Source: Sphaerisporangium perillae (GTDB taxonomy: Bacteria > Actinomycetota > Actinomycetes > Streptosporangiales > Streptosporangiaceae). From it: DNA of 64,000 bases. Positions 1 to 8,102 of the stretch are shown in pieces. The DNA is taken from NCBI RefSeq assembly GCF_023276435.1, contig NZ_JALLPO010000009.1:165393-229392 (forward strand). Reading direction: 5' to 3'. Under the pieces are notes generated by a model. That model was not told where the DNA came from, did no database searches, and worked only from the letters and a program-made list of their open reading frames with translations. Each line of letters opens with the position of its first letter. Positions within the stretch are counted from its first letter, which is position 1. The position numbers and the translations under genes are program-made.

Positions 1-1
1 G

Positions 2-385
2 CATCTGGAGGGGAACCCGCACGGCGCGGCCGCCCTGCTGCGCCTCGCGAGGTCCTTGGCCGAAGGGTTCGGCATCCCGCAGGGCGCCTACGCCGCGCTG
101 CGGGAGCTGGCCCTGCAGGCCGAGCCGGAAAGCGCCGCCGAATGCCTGAAGGATGCGGAGGCGATCCGGTCGGACTTCCAGAAATGGGCGGACGCCCGGC
201 AGATCGCCGCCTTCTCCACTCCTGACGGCGAGCTGCCTGCCTGGTCGCGCCTCGGCGTCCTGCTGTTCCTCCACGGTCAGCGGATCACGCGCCAAGACGC
301 CCCGGCCCCCGAGCGTGTGATCACGACCCTGCTCCGCGCGGCGCACATGTACTCGTTCACGGAACCGGTGAGTAGCGCTCCCTGA
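2..385 (+). CDS. C-terminal part of an unrecognised protein (runs in from the left edge)
   Basis: The reading frame is open from the first complete codon of the window to a TGA at 383-385, giving about 127 residues, so the true start lies outside. The product is soluble and helix-rich (repeated Ala/Leu/Glu segments), without signal peptide, membrane segment or cysteine motif. A TTG at 56 could serve as a start, but coding continues upstream of it, so I treat the gene as partial. I do not recognise the family. Confidence 0.5.
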   Translation, partial: HLEGNPHGAAALLRLARSLAEGFGIPQGAYAALRELALQAEPESAAECLKDAEAIRSDFQKWADARQIAAFSTPDGELPAWSRLGVLLFLHGQRITRQDAPAPERVITTLLRAAHMYSFTEPVSSAP

Positions 386-429
386 ACACCCTGCCCCTCT
401 GCGGCTTGTCGCAGGTGCGACCGACGCGC

Positions 430-1191
430 TCAGCGCAGCAGGGATCTCGCGGTGGGAGCCAGTCGCAACCGCTGCGGGGTTCTGGCCGGCATCGCCGACA
501 AGGTGGGCAGCACCTTGTCGCGCCACCGATCCGAGTGCTCCAAGCGGTCCAGATGCTCGACGAGGTGCCGCTCGTCGGCGAACCGGGCGAACCACACGAA
601 GACGTTCTCGCCGGTTCGCACCGGCAGCGCCGGGAAGGTGTTCGCCGCGTGTTCGGTCTGCAGGCAGGCCAGTGGCGTGGCGCCCGCCTCCGTCAGGGCG
701 GGGCAGATCTGCCGGTCGAAGAACTCCACGAACGTCTCGTCGAACGGGCCGTCGCCGTAGTAGATCGTCGCGAGCACGACCGGCGGAGGCGGGGTCGTCC
801 CGCCGGCCGGCGGAGGCGGGGTCGTCTCGCCGGCCGGCGGCCGGGCGGCGGCGGCGGCAGGGAAGCCGGTCCGCGCGGTGACGGGCCTCAGCAGCAGTAC
901 GTCGTCCGAGTCGATCATCGTGGCGTTGGCCTGCTCGCGGTGCGCCTTCCAGATCGGCCCGCCGTAGAAGCGGCCGAGCGCCTCGGCGCGGTGCGGCATG
1001 TCGTCGAATCCCCGCAGCCAGACGAACCGGTCCGGGTCGTCCAGGTCGCGGAACTGTCCGAGGACCGTCATGCCGACCGCCTCCTGCGACTCGACGAACT
1101 CCCGGTCGAAAAGGCTGATCAGCACGTCGCGCTGACCGGGGTGCAGCGTGTACTGCCTCAGCTCGACGATCGGGCATCGTACGTCGGACAC
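430..1191 (-). CDS. NIPSNAP family protein
   Basis: 253 residues with two NIPSNAP-like ferredoxin-fold halves. The first opens with the typical VELRQYTLHPGQRD stretch and contains FVWLRGFDDM; the second contains VFVWFARFAD. They are joined by a Pro/Thr/Gly linker (about residues 113-138) encoded by an in-frame 27-bp tandem repeat. NIPSNAP proteins are small, often dimeric proteins of unclear biochemical function. The GTG start at 1191 is preceded by AAGGAG at good spacing. The gene lies 77 bp downstream of, and in the same direction as, an Rrf2-type regulator; the gap carries a dyad, so local regulation is likely (inference). Confidence 0.85.
   Translation of the reverse strand: MSDVRCPIVELRQYTLHPGQRDVLISLFDREFVESQEAVGMTVLGQFRDLDDPDRFVWLRGFDDMPHRAEALGRFYGGPIWKAHREQANATMIDSDDVLLLRPVTARTGFPAAAAARPPAGETTPPPPAGGTTPPPPVVLATIYYGDGPFDETFVEFFDRQICPALTEAGATPLACLQTEHAANTFPALPVRTGENVFVWFARFADERHLVEHLDRLEHSDRWRDKVLPTLSAMPARTPQRLRLAPTARSLLR
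781..834. repeat. In-frame 27-bp tandem repeat inside the NIPSNAP gene
   Basis: Two nearly identical 27-bp units (781-807 and 808-834) keep the reading frame and encode a nine-residue TTPPPPAGG-type unit in the linker between the two NIPSNAP halves. Slipped-strand expansion would change linker length without breaking the gene. Confidence 0.8.
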
Positions 1192-1204
1192 GAGGATCTC
1201 CTTC

Positions 1205-1218
1205 TGTTCATTAGAACA
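1205..1218. promoter_or_regulatory. Dyad upstream of the NIPSNAP gene
   Basis: TGTTC-ATTA-GAACA is a perfect inverted repeat about 14 bp before the NIPSNAP start, in an AT-richer stretch that also contains TTGTTACAACAA at about 1223-1234, whose TGTTACA core resembles the dyad before the Rrf2 gene. It is a candidate operator; the binding protein is not shown. Confidence 0.4.
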
Positions 1219-1268
1219 ACTTTTGTTACAACAAGGAGTACGCCGAAGGCCGCCAGCCCCAGGGGCGC

Positions 1269-1700
1269 CTAGCTCACCTGCAGGGTCTCGCGTAGCACGT
1301 CGGCTATCGACGTGCGCCCCAACTCCGCACGCAGGGCCAACTCGGCCTTGCCGTACACATCACCCAGTACAGGCCGGATCCCCTTGCCGACCGGGCATTC
1401 GAGGTTGGGCTCGGTGTGATGCATGCCGAACAACGGCTCCCCCTCGACGGCGTCGTACACGTCGAGCAGCACGATCTCCTCCGGCACGCGGGCCAGGCTC
1501 CACCCCGCCCCCGCGCCGTGACGCACGGTCACCAGGCCCGCCCGCCGCAGGTCACCGAGACTACGCCGGATGATCACCGGATTCGTGTTGACGCTGGCGG
1601 CGACCTCGTCAGAGGTCAGCAGCTCCGTTCCGCGCCGGTGCGCGAGGGCCAACCACGTCAGAATGTGCACGGCGATCGTGAGCCGGCTGTTCGCTGCCAT
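1269..1700 (-). CDS. Rrf2 family transcriptional regulator
   Basis: 143 residues. The N-terminal winged helix-turn-helix is typical of Rrf2 regulators (SRLTIAVHILTWLAL opening, then the recognition region NTNPVIIRRSLGDLRRAGLV and the wing with GAGAGWSLAR). Only one cysteine (in the LECPVGK segment) lies in the usual cluster region, so it probably does not carry an Fe-S cluster and resembles the YwnA/HypR-like group that senses other signals (inference). The frame stays open upstream to 2006, but ATG 1700 has a strong AGGAGG and matches the family N-terminus. A palindrome lies directly upstream, suggesting autoregulation, and the NIPSNAP gene follows in the same direction. Confidence 0.88.
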   Translation of the reverse strand: MAANSRLTIAVHILTWLALAHRRGTELLTSDEVAASVNTNPVIIRRSLGDLRRAGLVTVRHGAGAGWSLARVPEEIVLLDVYDAVEGEPLFGMHHTEPNLECPVGKGIRPVLGDVYGKAELALRAELGRTSIADVLRETLQVS

Positions 1701-1711
1701 CACCCCTCCTG

Positions 1712-1732
1712 CTGTAACAGCCTCTATTACAG
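1712..1732. promoter_or_regulatory. 21-bp near-palindrome before the Rrf2-type gene
   Basis: CTGTAACAG-CCT-CTATTACAG is a dyad with 9-bp arms (8 of 9 positions symmetric) ending 11 bp upstream of ATG 1700. Its position against the ribosome-binding site suits an autoregulatory operator. Confidence 0.55.
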
Positions 1733-1799
1733 TCGAAAGGATGTCAACCGGACGCCCATCCCAAGGCGTCTCCCCCGCCCAGCATGAGCCGTCTTGCTG

Positions 1800-2006
1800 A
1801 CTTCTCGCTGACTCGCGGGACCTCACCCGGCGGACCGCCGTAGTCGCCGGCGAATGCGTGGCCGAAGTCGGAGAGCATCCGCGACGGCGCCTCGCCCGTG
1901 TGGCCGCGCCCGAGCGCCTCCTCGACGTCTGCCAGTTCGCTGGTGTGGTCAACCCCAGCACCGTGCCCGTGATCACCAGGTCGACGAAGAAGTCCAGGTC
2001 ACTCAT
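1800..2006 (-). pseudogene. Frameshifted remnant of a small hypothetical gene
   Basis: From ATG 2006 the frame reads MSDLDFFVDLVITGTVLG and then turns into low-complexity arginine-rich sequence. Skipping one base at this point gives a sensible continuation containing VDHTSELADVEEALG, which fits a small actinomycete family of unknown function as I remember it. The most economical reading is a one-base loss and decay. The rest of the 1733-2111 interval shows no other gene. Confidence 0.35.
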
Positions 2007-2111
2007 CGGTGCTCAAGCACTACGAACGCATCCGAATATCGGCTGACACCGTTTCCTGGCTCGTTCGCGGCGTCCAGAGCACTGTGGTAATCGCTCAGGA
2101 ACTCGCTCTGA

Positions 2112-3011
2112 TCAGTGCGGCGTTCGCTTCCGATCGTCCATGACACCGTAGGTGGACGCCCGGAACAGGAAAGAGGCCCAGGAGCGGTAGGGCCGCCATT
2201 CCTCCGACAGCCTCCGGTACGCGGCCGGCGGGGCGTCCTCCGGCAGGCCGTACACCTCACGCAGGATCGCGAACAGGCGCGGCTCGTCGCCCGGGAACGC
2301 GTCCGGCGCGCCCGCGCCGCGGATCAGGATCAGGCCTGCGGAGAACGGCCCGACGCCGGGCAGGGCACGCAACTCGGCAAGGGCCTCCTCCGGGCCGAGC
2401 GCGCGCAGGTGCTCGGTGGTGAGCACGCCGTCGAGCGCGGCGCGGGCCAGCCCGCGCAGCCACTCCTCCTTCTGTGCGGGCAGACCGAGGCCGCCGGCCT
2501 CCAGCAGCGTCACGGGAGGGGGGAAGGCCGAGTACGCCCGCCCGTCCACGATGACCTTAGCGCCGTACCGCTCCGCGATGCGCTGCTTGAGCCGGGCGGC
2601 GATCAGCATCGACGAGCGCTGCACGATCACCGCCCAGCACGCCGCCTCCCACGGACTCCAGAAGCACACTGGCCGCAGGCCGGGGCTGCGCCGCTGGAGG
2701 TCGCCGAGCACCGGGTCGGCCTCGCCGAGTTCGGCGAAGCCGGTGCCGTCCACGTCAAGGGAGAGGGTCCGCGCCACCTCGTCCCGGATCCGCGGCCCCG
2801 CGGCCCGCGTCGTGGCGACGGCGACCCCGCCCGGCGCGGCCGTCACGGTCACGCCGATCGGCAGCCAGTCGGACTCCGCGCAGTAGGCGAAGCGCAGCGC
2901 CTGCCCGTCGGAGGGCAGCGCGCTGGTGGCCGGCCAGTCCTCGACGAAGCGCAGCGAGGCGCCGAAGTCGAACAGCCCCTCGGCGGTGAGAGCGAATCCG
3001 TGCGTGGTCAT
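2112..3011 (-). CDS. DNA-3-methyladenine glycosylase 2 (AlkA-like, HhH-GPD)
   Basis: 299 residues. The C-terminal half has the helix-hairpin-helix (LRALPGVGPFSAGLILIRG) followed by PDAFPGDEP, whose aspartate aligns with the catalytic Asp of the HhH-GPD glycosylases. The N-terminal half (FDFGASLRFV onwards) is the AlkA-type beta domain. It should excise alkylated purines in base-excision repair. Start ATG 3011 lacks a clear ribosome-binding site, but TACCAT lies a few bases upstream, so a leaderless transcript is possible. No ada or ogt partner is visible here. Confidence 0.85.
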   Translation of the reverse strand: MTTHGFALTAEGLFDFGASLRFVEDWPATSALPSDGQALRFAYCAESDWLPIGVTVTAAPGGVAVATTRAAGPRIRDEVARTLSLDVDGTGFAELGEADPVLGDLQRRSPGLRPVCFWSPWEAACWAVIVQRSSMLIAARLKQRIAERYGAKVIVDGRAYSAFPPPVTLLEAGGLGLPAQKEEWLRGLARAALDGVLTTEHLRALGPEEALAELRALPGVGPFSAGLILIRGAGAPDAFPGDEPRLFAILREVYGLPEDAPPAAYRRLSEEWRPYRSWASFLFRASTYGVMDDRKRTPH

Positions 3012-3237
3012 GCGCCGTATGGTAGGAGGCCGGGCGAACCGGCCGGTACGGGCCTCCCCGACCGTTACGGAGACTGTCGGCCTTGGCCCTCACCGCGGGG
3101 TGGTCCATCTCCTCGTCGGGCAGCCTAGCCATGCCGGGGCCGTCGGCTCGGGGTCCCAGCTTGCGGGCTCCGTGGAAACGCCCGGGTCTGGGGTCAAAGA
3201 GTCTGAAGAGACCCACGGAGCCCTGGGATTATTCCCG

Positions 3238-3525
3238 TCAGAGTCGTTCGGTGAGGTGAACGGTGATCACGTCACCGGCTTGCTTCCCCATCGCCCGGCG
3301 CAGCGCAGCTGAGAACGGCAGTTTATGGGTACCATCCCCCAGCGCCATGAACGAGCTCTGGAACGGGTGTCCGTCCATGGTGCCCCGGACCTTGACCAGC
3401 CCCCGGGTGCCGAAGTACTCGACCGAGTCGGGCATCACCGCGTAGGTCCACCCGCCCTTGCTGGGACTCTTCCGCATGATCGCGGTGAACTGCTTGTCCA
3501 GCGTTCCCCGGGTGTGCCCGTTCAT
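3238..3525 (-). CDS. DUF1905 domain protein
   Basis: 95 residues. It has the compact DUF1905 barrel signature: [20 protein letters not shown] near the N-terminus, [15 protein letters not shown] in the middle and a C-terminal [14 protein letters not shown]. Function is unknown; related domains are sometimes fused to YdeI/OmpD-associated domains. Start ATG 3525 is chosen because GGAGG sits 8 bp before it; an in-frame ATG at 3540 has none. It starts 5 bp after the stop of the DUF1761 gene, so the two are one transcription unit. Confidence 0.8.
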   Translation of the reverse strand: MNGHTRGTLDKQFTAIMRKSPSKGGWTYAVMPDSVEYFGTRGLVKVRGTMDGHPFQSSFMALGDGTHKLPFSAALRRAMGKQAGDVITVHLTERL

Positions 3526-3530
3526 GCCCC

Positions 3531-3923
3531 TCACCTCCATGTCCCGACGATGACCGTGATCGCGGCCAGCTTGACCAGCCAGTCTCCCGCGTGGATGGCG
3601 GCCAGCCGCCACGGAACCTTCTCGTGCAGCACCGAGCCGGCCAGCAACACGACAGGGAAGCCGATCCACAAGACGCATGCTAGGCGGAGCGCCTCGATCC
3701 ACCCGGTCGCGTCCACCTTGCCGGTGAGCCACGCGAGGACCACCGCTACCAGCGCGCCGCGGAGCAGCTCCGCCATCATCATCCAGGCCGGTGGCCGCTC
3801 CTCAGTGGCGTAGGCGTCCGCCAGCTTCGCCAATCGGGTACCGAACCCGATGTACCAGACAGTGCTCAGCAAAAACGCCACGACCGCGGCCGCCACGACC
3901 GCGAGATAGTTCAGCTCGGTCAA
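3531..3923 (-). CDS. DUF1761 membrane protein
   Basis: 130 residues with four predicted membrane helices (about 5-25, 50-68, 78-100, 110-128) and the DUF1761 features VWYIGFG after helix 1 and [18 protein letters not shown] before helix 2. TTG start at 3923 with GAGGAGG 7 bp upstream. Role unknown. It heads a two-gene unit divergent from the DGPF-ECF42 pair, and its upstream region carries an ECF42-like promoter on its own strand, so it may be a target of that sigma factor (inference). Confidence 0.78.
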   Translation of the reverse strand: MTELNYLAVVAAAVVAFLLSTVWYIGFGTRLAKLADAYATEERPPAWMMMAELLRGALVAVVLAWLTGKVDATGWIEALRLACVLWIGFPVVLLAGSVLHEKVPWRLAAIHAGDWLVKLAAITVIVGTWR

Positions 3924-3973
3924 CGTCGAACCCTCCTCGTCTCAGAGCTCTCGGCTGAGTGGCTCTCACGGGG

Positions 3974-4003
3974 GACGTCGGGGCCGAGTGGGTATTCTCG
4001 ACA
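3974..4003 (-). promoter_or_regulatory. Possible ECF42-type promoter directed at the DUF1761/DUF1905 unit
   Basis: Reading the minus strand, TGTCGA (4003-3998) is followed after about 18 bp by CGACGTC. TGTCGA with a CG(A/T)C-like -10 is the published pattern for ECF42 sigma factors as I recall it. The start codon lies about 50 bp downstream. A sequence match only. Confidence 0.35.
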
Positions 4004-4038
4004 GGCCACACCAGGAGAATTCGGACCGGGAACCTGTC

Positions 4039-4410
4039 ATGAAGTATTTGATCCTGATCTACAGCAACCCGGAGTCCCGGCAGCTGTGGAGCCAGCTATC
4101 CGCCGAGCAGCGCAGGGGAGGGCTCGAGGCCTACACCACCCTCAACGAGGCGTTGGCCGCGACCGGCGAACTGATCGTCACGGAGGCTCTCGCCGACCCG
4201 ACCACGGCCAGGCGGGTTCGGGTGGAGGCGGGGCAGGCGACCGCGACCGACGGGCCCTTCGCCGAGGTCAAGGAGCTCGTGGCCGGTTTCTACCTCGTCG
4301 AGTGCGACAGCATCGACCGTGCAGTCGAGATCGCCGCACGCATCCCCGAAGCGGCCATGGGCCTCGTCGAGGTGAGGCCGGTGATGGCGCTGTCCGGCTT
4401 CGAGGTATGA
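4039..4410 (+). CDS. YCII-related DGPF-domain protein, ECF42 partner
   Basis: 123 residues, starting MKYLILIY and containing the diagnostic TDGPFAEVKELVAGFYLVE and the C-terminal VEVRPVM. DGPF proteins form small ferredoxin-like folds and are characteristic neighbours and targets of ECF42 sigma factors. The stop overlaps the sigma-factor start (ATGA), so the two are translationally coupled. An in-frame start at 3988 exists, but ATG 4039 matches the family N-terminus; its ribosome-binding site is weak. Confidence 0.88.
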   Translation: MKYLILIYSNPESRQLWSQLSAEQRRGGLEAYTTLNEALAATGELIVTEALADPTTARRVRVEAGQATATDGPFAEVKELVAGFYLVECDSIDRAVEIAARIPEAAMGLVEVRPVMALSGFEV

Positions 4411-5627
4411 GCAGCCACGTCGAGTTCGAGCGACAACTGCTGCGCGAACTGGCCCCGCAAGTCCTCGGGGCGCTGGTCCGCCACCACGGCAGTTTCGACG
4501 CCTGCGAGGACGCGCTCCAAGAAGCTCTGGTGGCCGCGACAACCCAGTGGCCCACCCAAGGTGTACCGACCAACCCCAAGGCATGGCTGATCACCGTCGC
4601 CTCCCGTCGGTTCATCGACCGATACCGCAGTGACGCTGCCCGCGCAGACAGGGAGCGGGCGCTCGCCATCCTCGCGTCTGCCGATCCAGGGGCTGTTTCA
4701 CCCGTCGACGACACCCTCACCCTGTTCCTGATGTGCTGTCACCCCAGCCTCACCCCGCCGTCCCAGGTCGCGCTGACCCTGCGTGCGGTCGGCGGGCTGA
4801 CCACCGCCGAGATCGCTCGCGGGCTGCTGGTGCCCGAGGCCACCGTGGCGCAGCGCATCAGCCGGGCCAAGCAGCGCATCAAGGCGTCCGGGACACGGTT
4901 CCGGCTCCCCGACACCGCCGATCGCGCCGCGCGGATCCGGAGCGTGATGGAGGTCCTCTACCTGATCTTCACCGAGGGATCAACCGCCAGCTCTGGGCCC
5001 ACTGTCAACCGGGTCGAGCTGTCCACCGAGGCGATCCGACTGGCGCGCCAACTGCACGTCCACCTGCCGGATGACGGTGAGATCGCCGGGCTGCTGGCCC
5101 TCATGCTGCTCACCGAGGCGCGCAGCCCGGCCCGCAACACACCCTCCGGCGACCTCGTGCCCCTCTCGGAGCAGGACCGCACTCGGTGGGACGCCGCAGC
5201 GATCACCGAAGGAACCGCGCTGATCACCCATGCCCTGCAGACCGCTCCGATCGGCCCCTACCAGCTTCAGGCAGCCATCGCAGCCGTCCACGACGAAGCC
5301 GGCCGACCCGAGGACACCGACTGGAGTCAGATCCTCGTCCTCTACGACCTACTGACTCGGCTCGCCCCAGGTCCTATGGTCACGCTGAACCGGATCGTGG
5401 CCCTCGGCATGGCGCACGGCCCCGCAGCCGGGCTGGAGGAGCTCCGCGCCGCCCGGGCAGAACCGGCCATCGCCGAGCACTACCGGTTCGACGCCGTCCA
5501 TGGATACCTCCTCGACCTCGCCGGTGACCACGCGGCCGCAAAGGAGTGCTACGCCCAGGCTGCCAGGCGCACCTTCAGCCTGCCCGAACAGCGCTACCTG
5601 CAGTCGCGCGCCAGAGTCGACTCTTGA
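4407..5627 (+). CDS. RNA polymerase sigma factor, ECF42 group
   Basis: 406 residues. Sigma-70 region 2 (about 12-85: FDACEDALQEALVAA, PTNPKAWLITVASRRFIDRYR), then region 4 (about 115-160: LTTAEIARGLLVPEATVAQRISRAKQRI), then a long C-terminal extension (about 175-406) with FTEGSTASSG, typical of ECF42 (DUF6596 and a TPR-like tail). No anti-sigma factor gene is adjacent, in line with control through the C-terminal extension. Coupled to the DGPF gene by an ATGA overlap. Likely directs transcription of DGPF-type genes. Confidence 0.92.
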   Translation: MSSHVEFERQLLRELAPQVLGALVRHHGSFDACEDALQEALVAATTQWPTQGVPTNPKAWLITVASRRFIDRYRSDAARADRERALAILASADPGAVSPVDDTLTLFLMCCHPSLTPPSQVALTLRAVGGLTTAEIARGLLVPEATVAQRISRAKQRIKASGTRFRLPDTADRAARIRSVMEVLYLIFTEGSTASSGPTVNRVELSTEAIRLARQLHVHLPDDGEIAGLLALMLLTEARSPARNTPSGDLVPLSEQDRTRWDAAAITEGTALITHALQTAPIGPYQLQAAIAAVHDEAGRPEDTDWSQILVLYDLLTRLAPGPMVTLNRIVALGMAHGPAAGLEELRAARAEPAIAEHYRFDAVHGYLLDLAGDHAAAKECYAQAARRTFSLPEQRYLQSRARVDS

Positions 5628-5863
5628 CCTTCCCCAGCCTGGAGGCCCCGATGGGTTCCGGACCCGCGACGGTCGACCGGCCCTTTGGCGTCCCCGGAGC
5701 TGTCCGCCTCATTCGCGGACATGCGGTTCGGCAGGGCTCGTGCGGTCTTCGCTGACTTTCGCTGACTGCGATCAGCAGTGAAGATCAGAAAGCCGCCGGC
5801 AAGCGATCCGAGGGAGATCCCTCCGGGGGCGGTCCGTCGACATTGCCCTGGACAGCAGTAGGA

Positions 5864-7096
5864 CCCTGAAGGGTGTCAAAATTCGGCCATGAGTGTTGAC
5901 TTGCGGCCTTCGCAGCCGAGCCTGTCCTTGGTCAGCCTGCTCTCTCGTACTCGTTGATCAGACCGCCGAGGACTTGGCGGCGTTCGATCCAGCCGACCGG
6001 GAGGCGGATCAGGTCTGCGCCGTCGGCGGGAGGTCGAAGATCCAAGGATCGGTGTGGCCTGTGCTGGTTGTAGTGGGCCGCGTATTCGGTCAGCATCATC
6101 CGCAGGTGCCACTCCCCGAAGATCAACATCCGGTCAGTGCACTCGCAACGCGCTGTCCGCACCCACCGCTCCGCGAACGCATTCGCGCGAGGCGAGCGGG
6201 GCGGGATTTTGATCACTCTTGTGCCATTCCCGGCCATGACCTCATCGAAGGCCCGCGTGAACTTGGCGTCCCGGTCGCGGACAAGGAACCGAAACTCGCC
6301 AGCACGGTCCCCTAGATCGATCAGGAGGTTGCGGGCCTGCTGGGCGACCCATGCTCCGTCTGGTCTGGCGGTCACGCCCAGGACGTGAACGAACCGGGTT
6401 CCGACCTCGGCCACGAAGAAGACGTACAAGCGGCGCAGCGTAACGGTGTCGACCGAGAAGAAGTCACACGCCAGCGTGCTGGCTGCGTGGGCGCGGATGA
6501 AATCGCGCCACTGGTCATTGCCGCGCCGAGGTGCAGGCTCCAGGCCGGCCCGCTTCAAGATCCGGCGGATCGTCGCACCGCTGACCCTGTACCCGAGATT
6601 CTTCAGCTCGCCGCGTATCCGCTCGTACCCCCACGACGAGTTCTCCCGGGCCAGCCTCAGCACTAGCGCCACGATCGTCGGGTCGGTCGGTGGCCTGCCC
6701 GGTTTTCGCTGAGGATAGGTCCACTGGCGGGCGACCAGTCGCTGGTGCCAGCGCAACAGTGTGCCTGGCGTCACCAGCCGATGCACACGTAGCGCCTTCG
6801 GCAGTGGTCTGACCAACGCGGACAAGATCGCACGATCGGCCCACGACAACCGCGGCCGGTCCACCTGACGGCGTAGGACGGCGACCTCATGACGCAGCAC
6901 CAGGATCTCCAGCACCTTCGCGGCATCGTTACGAGCCAACAGGGACAGCCAGCCGACCAATCAGCAGAAGATCAAATACATCAAGTGCAGCGCCACGACT
7001 GTCGAGGATGCCAGACCCAGCCACCTCTTCGAGAGCTATCGATTACACATCACCGCAGCTCACGACCTCGCGGCAGAGTTTTGACACCCTTCAGGG
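5864..7096. mobile_element. Insertion sequence with 18-bp terminal inverted repeats, integrase-core transposase
   Basis: CCCTGAAGGGTGTCAAAA at 5864-5881 is repeated exactly in inverted orientation at 7079-7096; they bracket one transposase gene, giving an element of 1233 bp. Both ends are intact and the reading frame is open, so it could be active. I see no convincing target-site duplication at the outer boundaries, so boundary or age is not settled. The 236 bp before it (5628-5863) contain no gene I can support. Confidence 0.8.
5932..6960 (-). CDS. Transposase with integrase core (IS481/IS3-like DDE)
   Basis: 342 residues. N-terminal helix-turn-helix region (EILVLRHEVAVLRRQ, then RPPTDPTIVALVLRLA and WGYERIRGELKNLGY), followed by the rve core. 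The acidic triad is visible: Asp in ACDFFSVDTV, Asp in FLVRDRDAKF and Glu in ANAFAERWVR. Product is a cut-and-paste type recombinase acting on the flanking inverted repeats. TTG start 6960 lies directly after an in-frame stop. All key residues are present. Confidence 0.88.
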   Translation of the reverse strand: MVGWLSLLARNDAAKVLEILVLRHEVAVLRRQVDRPRLSWADRAILSALVRPLPKALRVHRLVTPGTLLRWHQRLVARQWTYPQRKPGRPPTDPTIVALVLRLARENSSWGYERIRGELKNLGYRVSGATIRRILKRAGLEPAPRRGNDQWRDFIRAHAASTLACDFFSVDTVTLRRLYVFFVAEVGTRFVHVLGVTARPDGAWVAQQARNLLIDLGDRAGEFRFLVRDRDAKFTRAFDEVMAGNGTRVIKIPPRSPRANAFAERWVRTARCECTDRMLIFGEWHLRMMLTEYAAHYNQHRPHRSLDLRPPADGADLIRLPVGWIERRQVLGGLINEYERAG

Positions 7097-7228
7097 CTGT
7101 GAAGTAGGCCCGAGTTACGGAAGCCGGGCCATCGCCCCCGCTAGCACTCCCTCTGGCGGACGAGCTCTGCCACCGGCACCCGTCGATGTACTCACTGAGT
7201 CAGCCATGTGCTGAGACCCGCTCCTTTC

Positions 7229-7699
7229 TCACCAACGCCGGTCCCACCGGCCTCCGTCGCAGCATGTACGAGTGGTCCAGCCGGACGTGGCGGTCCGGCC
7301 GTCCTGGCAGGACAGCAGGTGCCAGGCGTCGGGGGTCCAGGCGAAGATGGCGTCCTGGCCGTAGCGGCGGCCGATGGCGCGGGCCTTACGGTCGTCGAGA
7401 CCGGCCACGGCGACGCTGTCCTCCGCGTGGCCGGCGGTGAAGTCACCGCCTACGGCGGGCCGCCATGTCAGGCCGAGCGCGTCGAGTTCGGCGACGAGCG
7501 CGGTTTGTGCGCGGGCGTTGACGGCGGCGGCAGCCATGCGGCCGCCCGGGTTGAACCCCGTGATCACGTGCAGGGTGACGTCGCCGAAGGGTGTGGCGCC
7601 TGTGCGTACCCCGGGCGCGGCAGGGGTCAACTCCAGGACGTGGTCATCCAGCCAGAAGCGGACCGTCGCGGTGCCGTACATCTCCCAGGTCGAGGTCAT
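7229..7699 (-). CDS. DUF3293 domain protein
   Basis: 156 residues. The family pattern is clear: HVITGFNPGGR, then ARAQTALVAELDALGL, EDSVAVAGLDDRKARAIGRRYGQDAIFAW and a terminal LSCQDGR segment. DUF3293 proteins are small cytoplasmic proteins of unknown function. ATG 7699. A second DUF3293-like gene starts 403 bp away on the opposite strand, making a divergent paralogue pair. The C-terminal twenty residues (rich in Trp, Cys and Arg) look like run-off past the domain and may be neutral. Confidence 0.75.
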   Translation of the reverse strand: MTSTWEMYGTATVRFWLDDHVLELTPAAPGVRTGATPFGDVTLHVITGFNPGGRMAAAAVNARAQTALVAELDALGLTWRPAVGGDFTAGHAEDSVAVAGLDDRKARAIGRRYGQDAIFAWTPDAWHLLSCQDGRTATSGWTTRTCCDGGRWDRRW

Positions 7700-8102
7700 G
7701 AGGGTCCTTGTCGTTCCGGGACCCCCTTACCCCGCGGGCAGGGAGATCCGCGCTTGCCCCTGCCGTGCCGGCAGCGGCCAGGTCTTCCCTGGAGGGCACC
7801 TTGCGCGGTTAGGCGAGGTTGCCAGCCGAGGATCGTCCAGGGGCGCAATCGGCTTCGTGACCCGGCGCAGATGTTGGCACACCACGCCTGCGCCTGTCCA
7901 GAGATTGACCATTGCCCGATCGCGTCGCTAATGTCCCGGTCTGGGTCACGAGTTCCAGCGTCAAGCCCCGGCTCGCTGGACGGCATCCCGCCCGCTGCGG
8001 GTGCCCCGGGTGACGACCCGCTCCACGCAGGGAGCGTGGAGAACGGCGGATCACCGGGGCCGCAGGTTACCGGGGTCCACGTGGATCTCCGGAGATGTGC
8101 CC
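7700..8102. other. Intergenic region between two divergent DUF3293 genes
   Basis: 403 bp holding promoters in both directions. I find no coding frame with family resemblance, no tRNA and no strong terminator. GGAG lies 8 bp before ATG 8103. A decayed gene cannot be excluded because short open frames exist on both strands. Confidence 0.4.
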
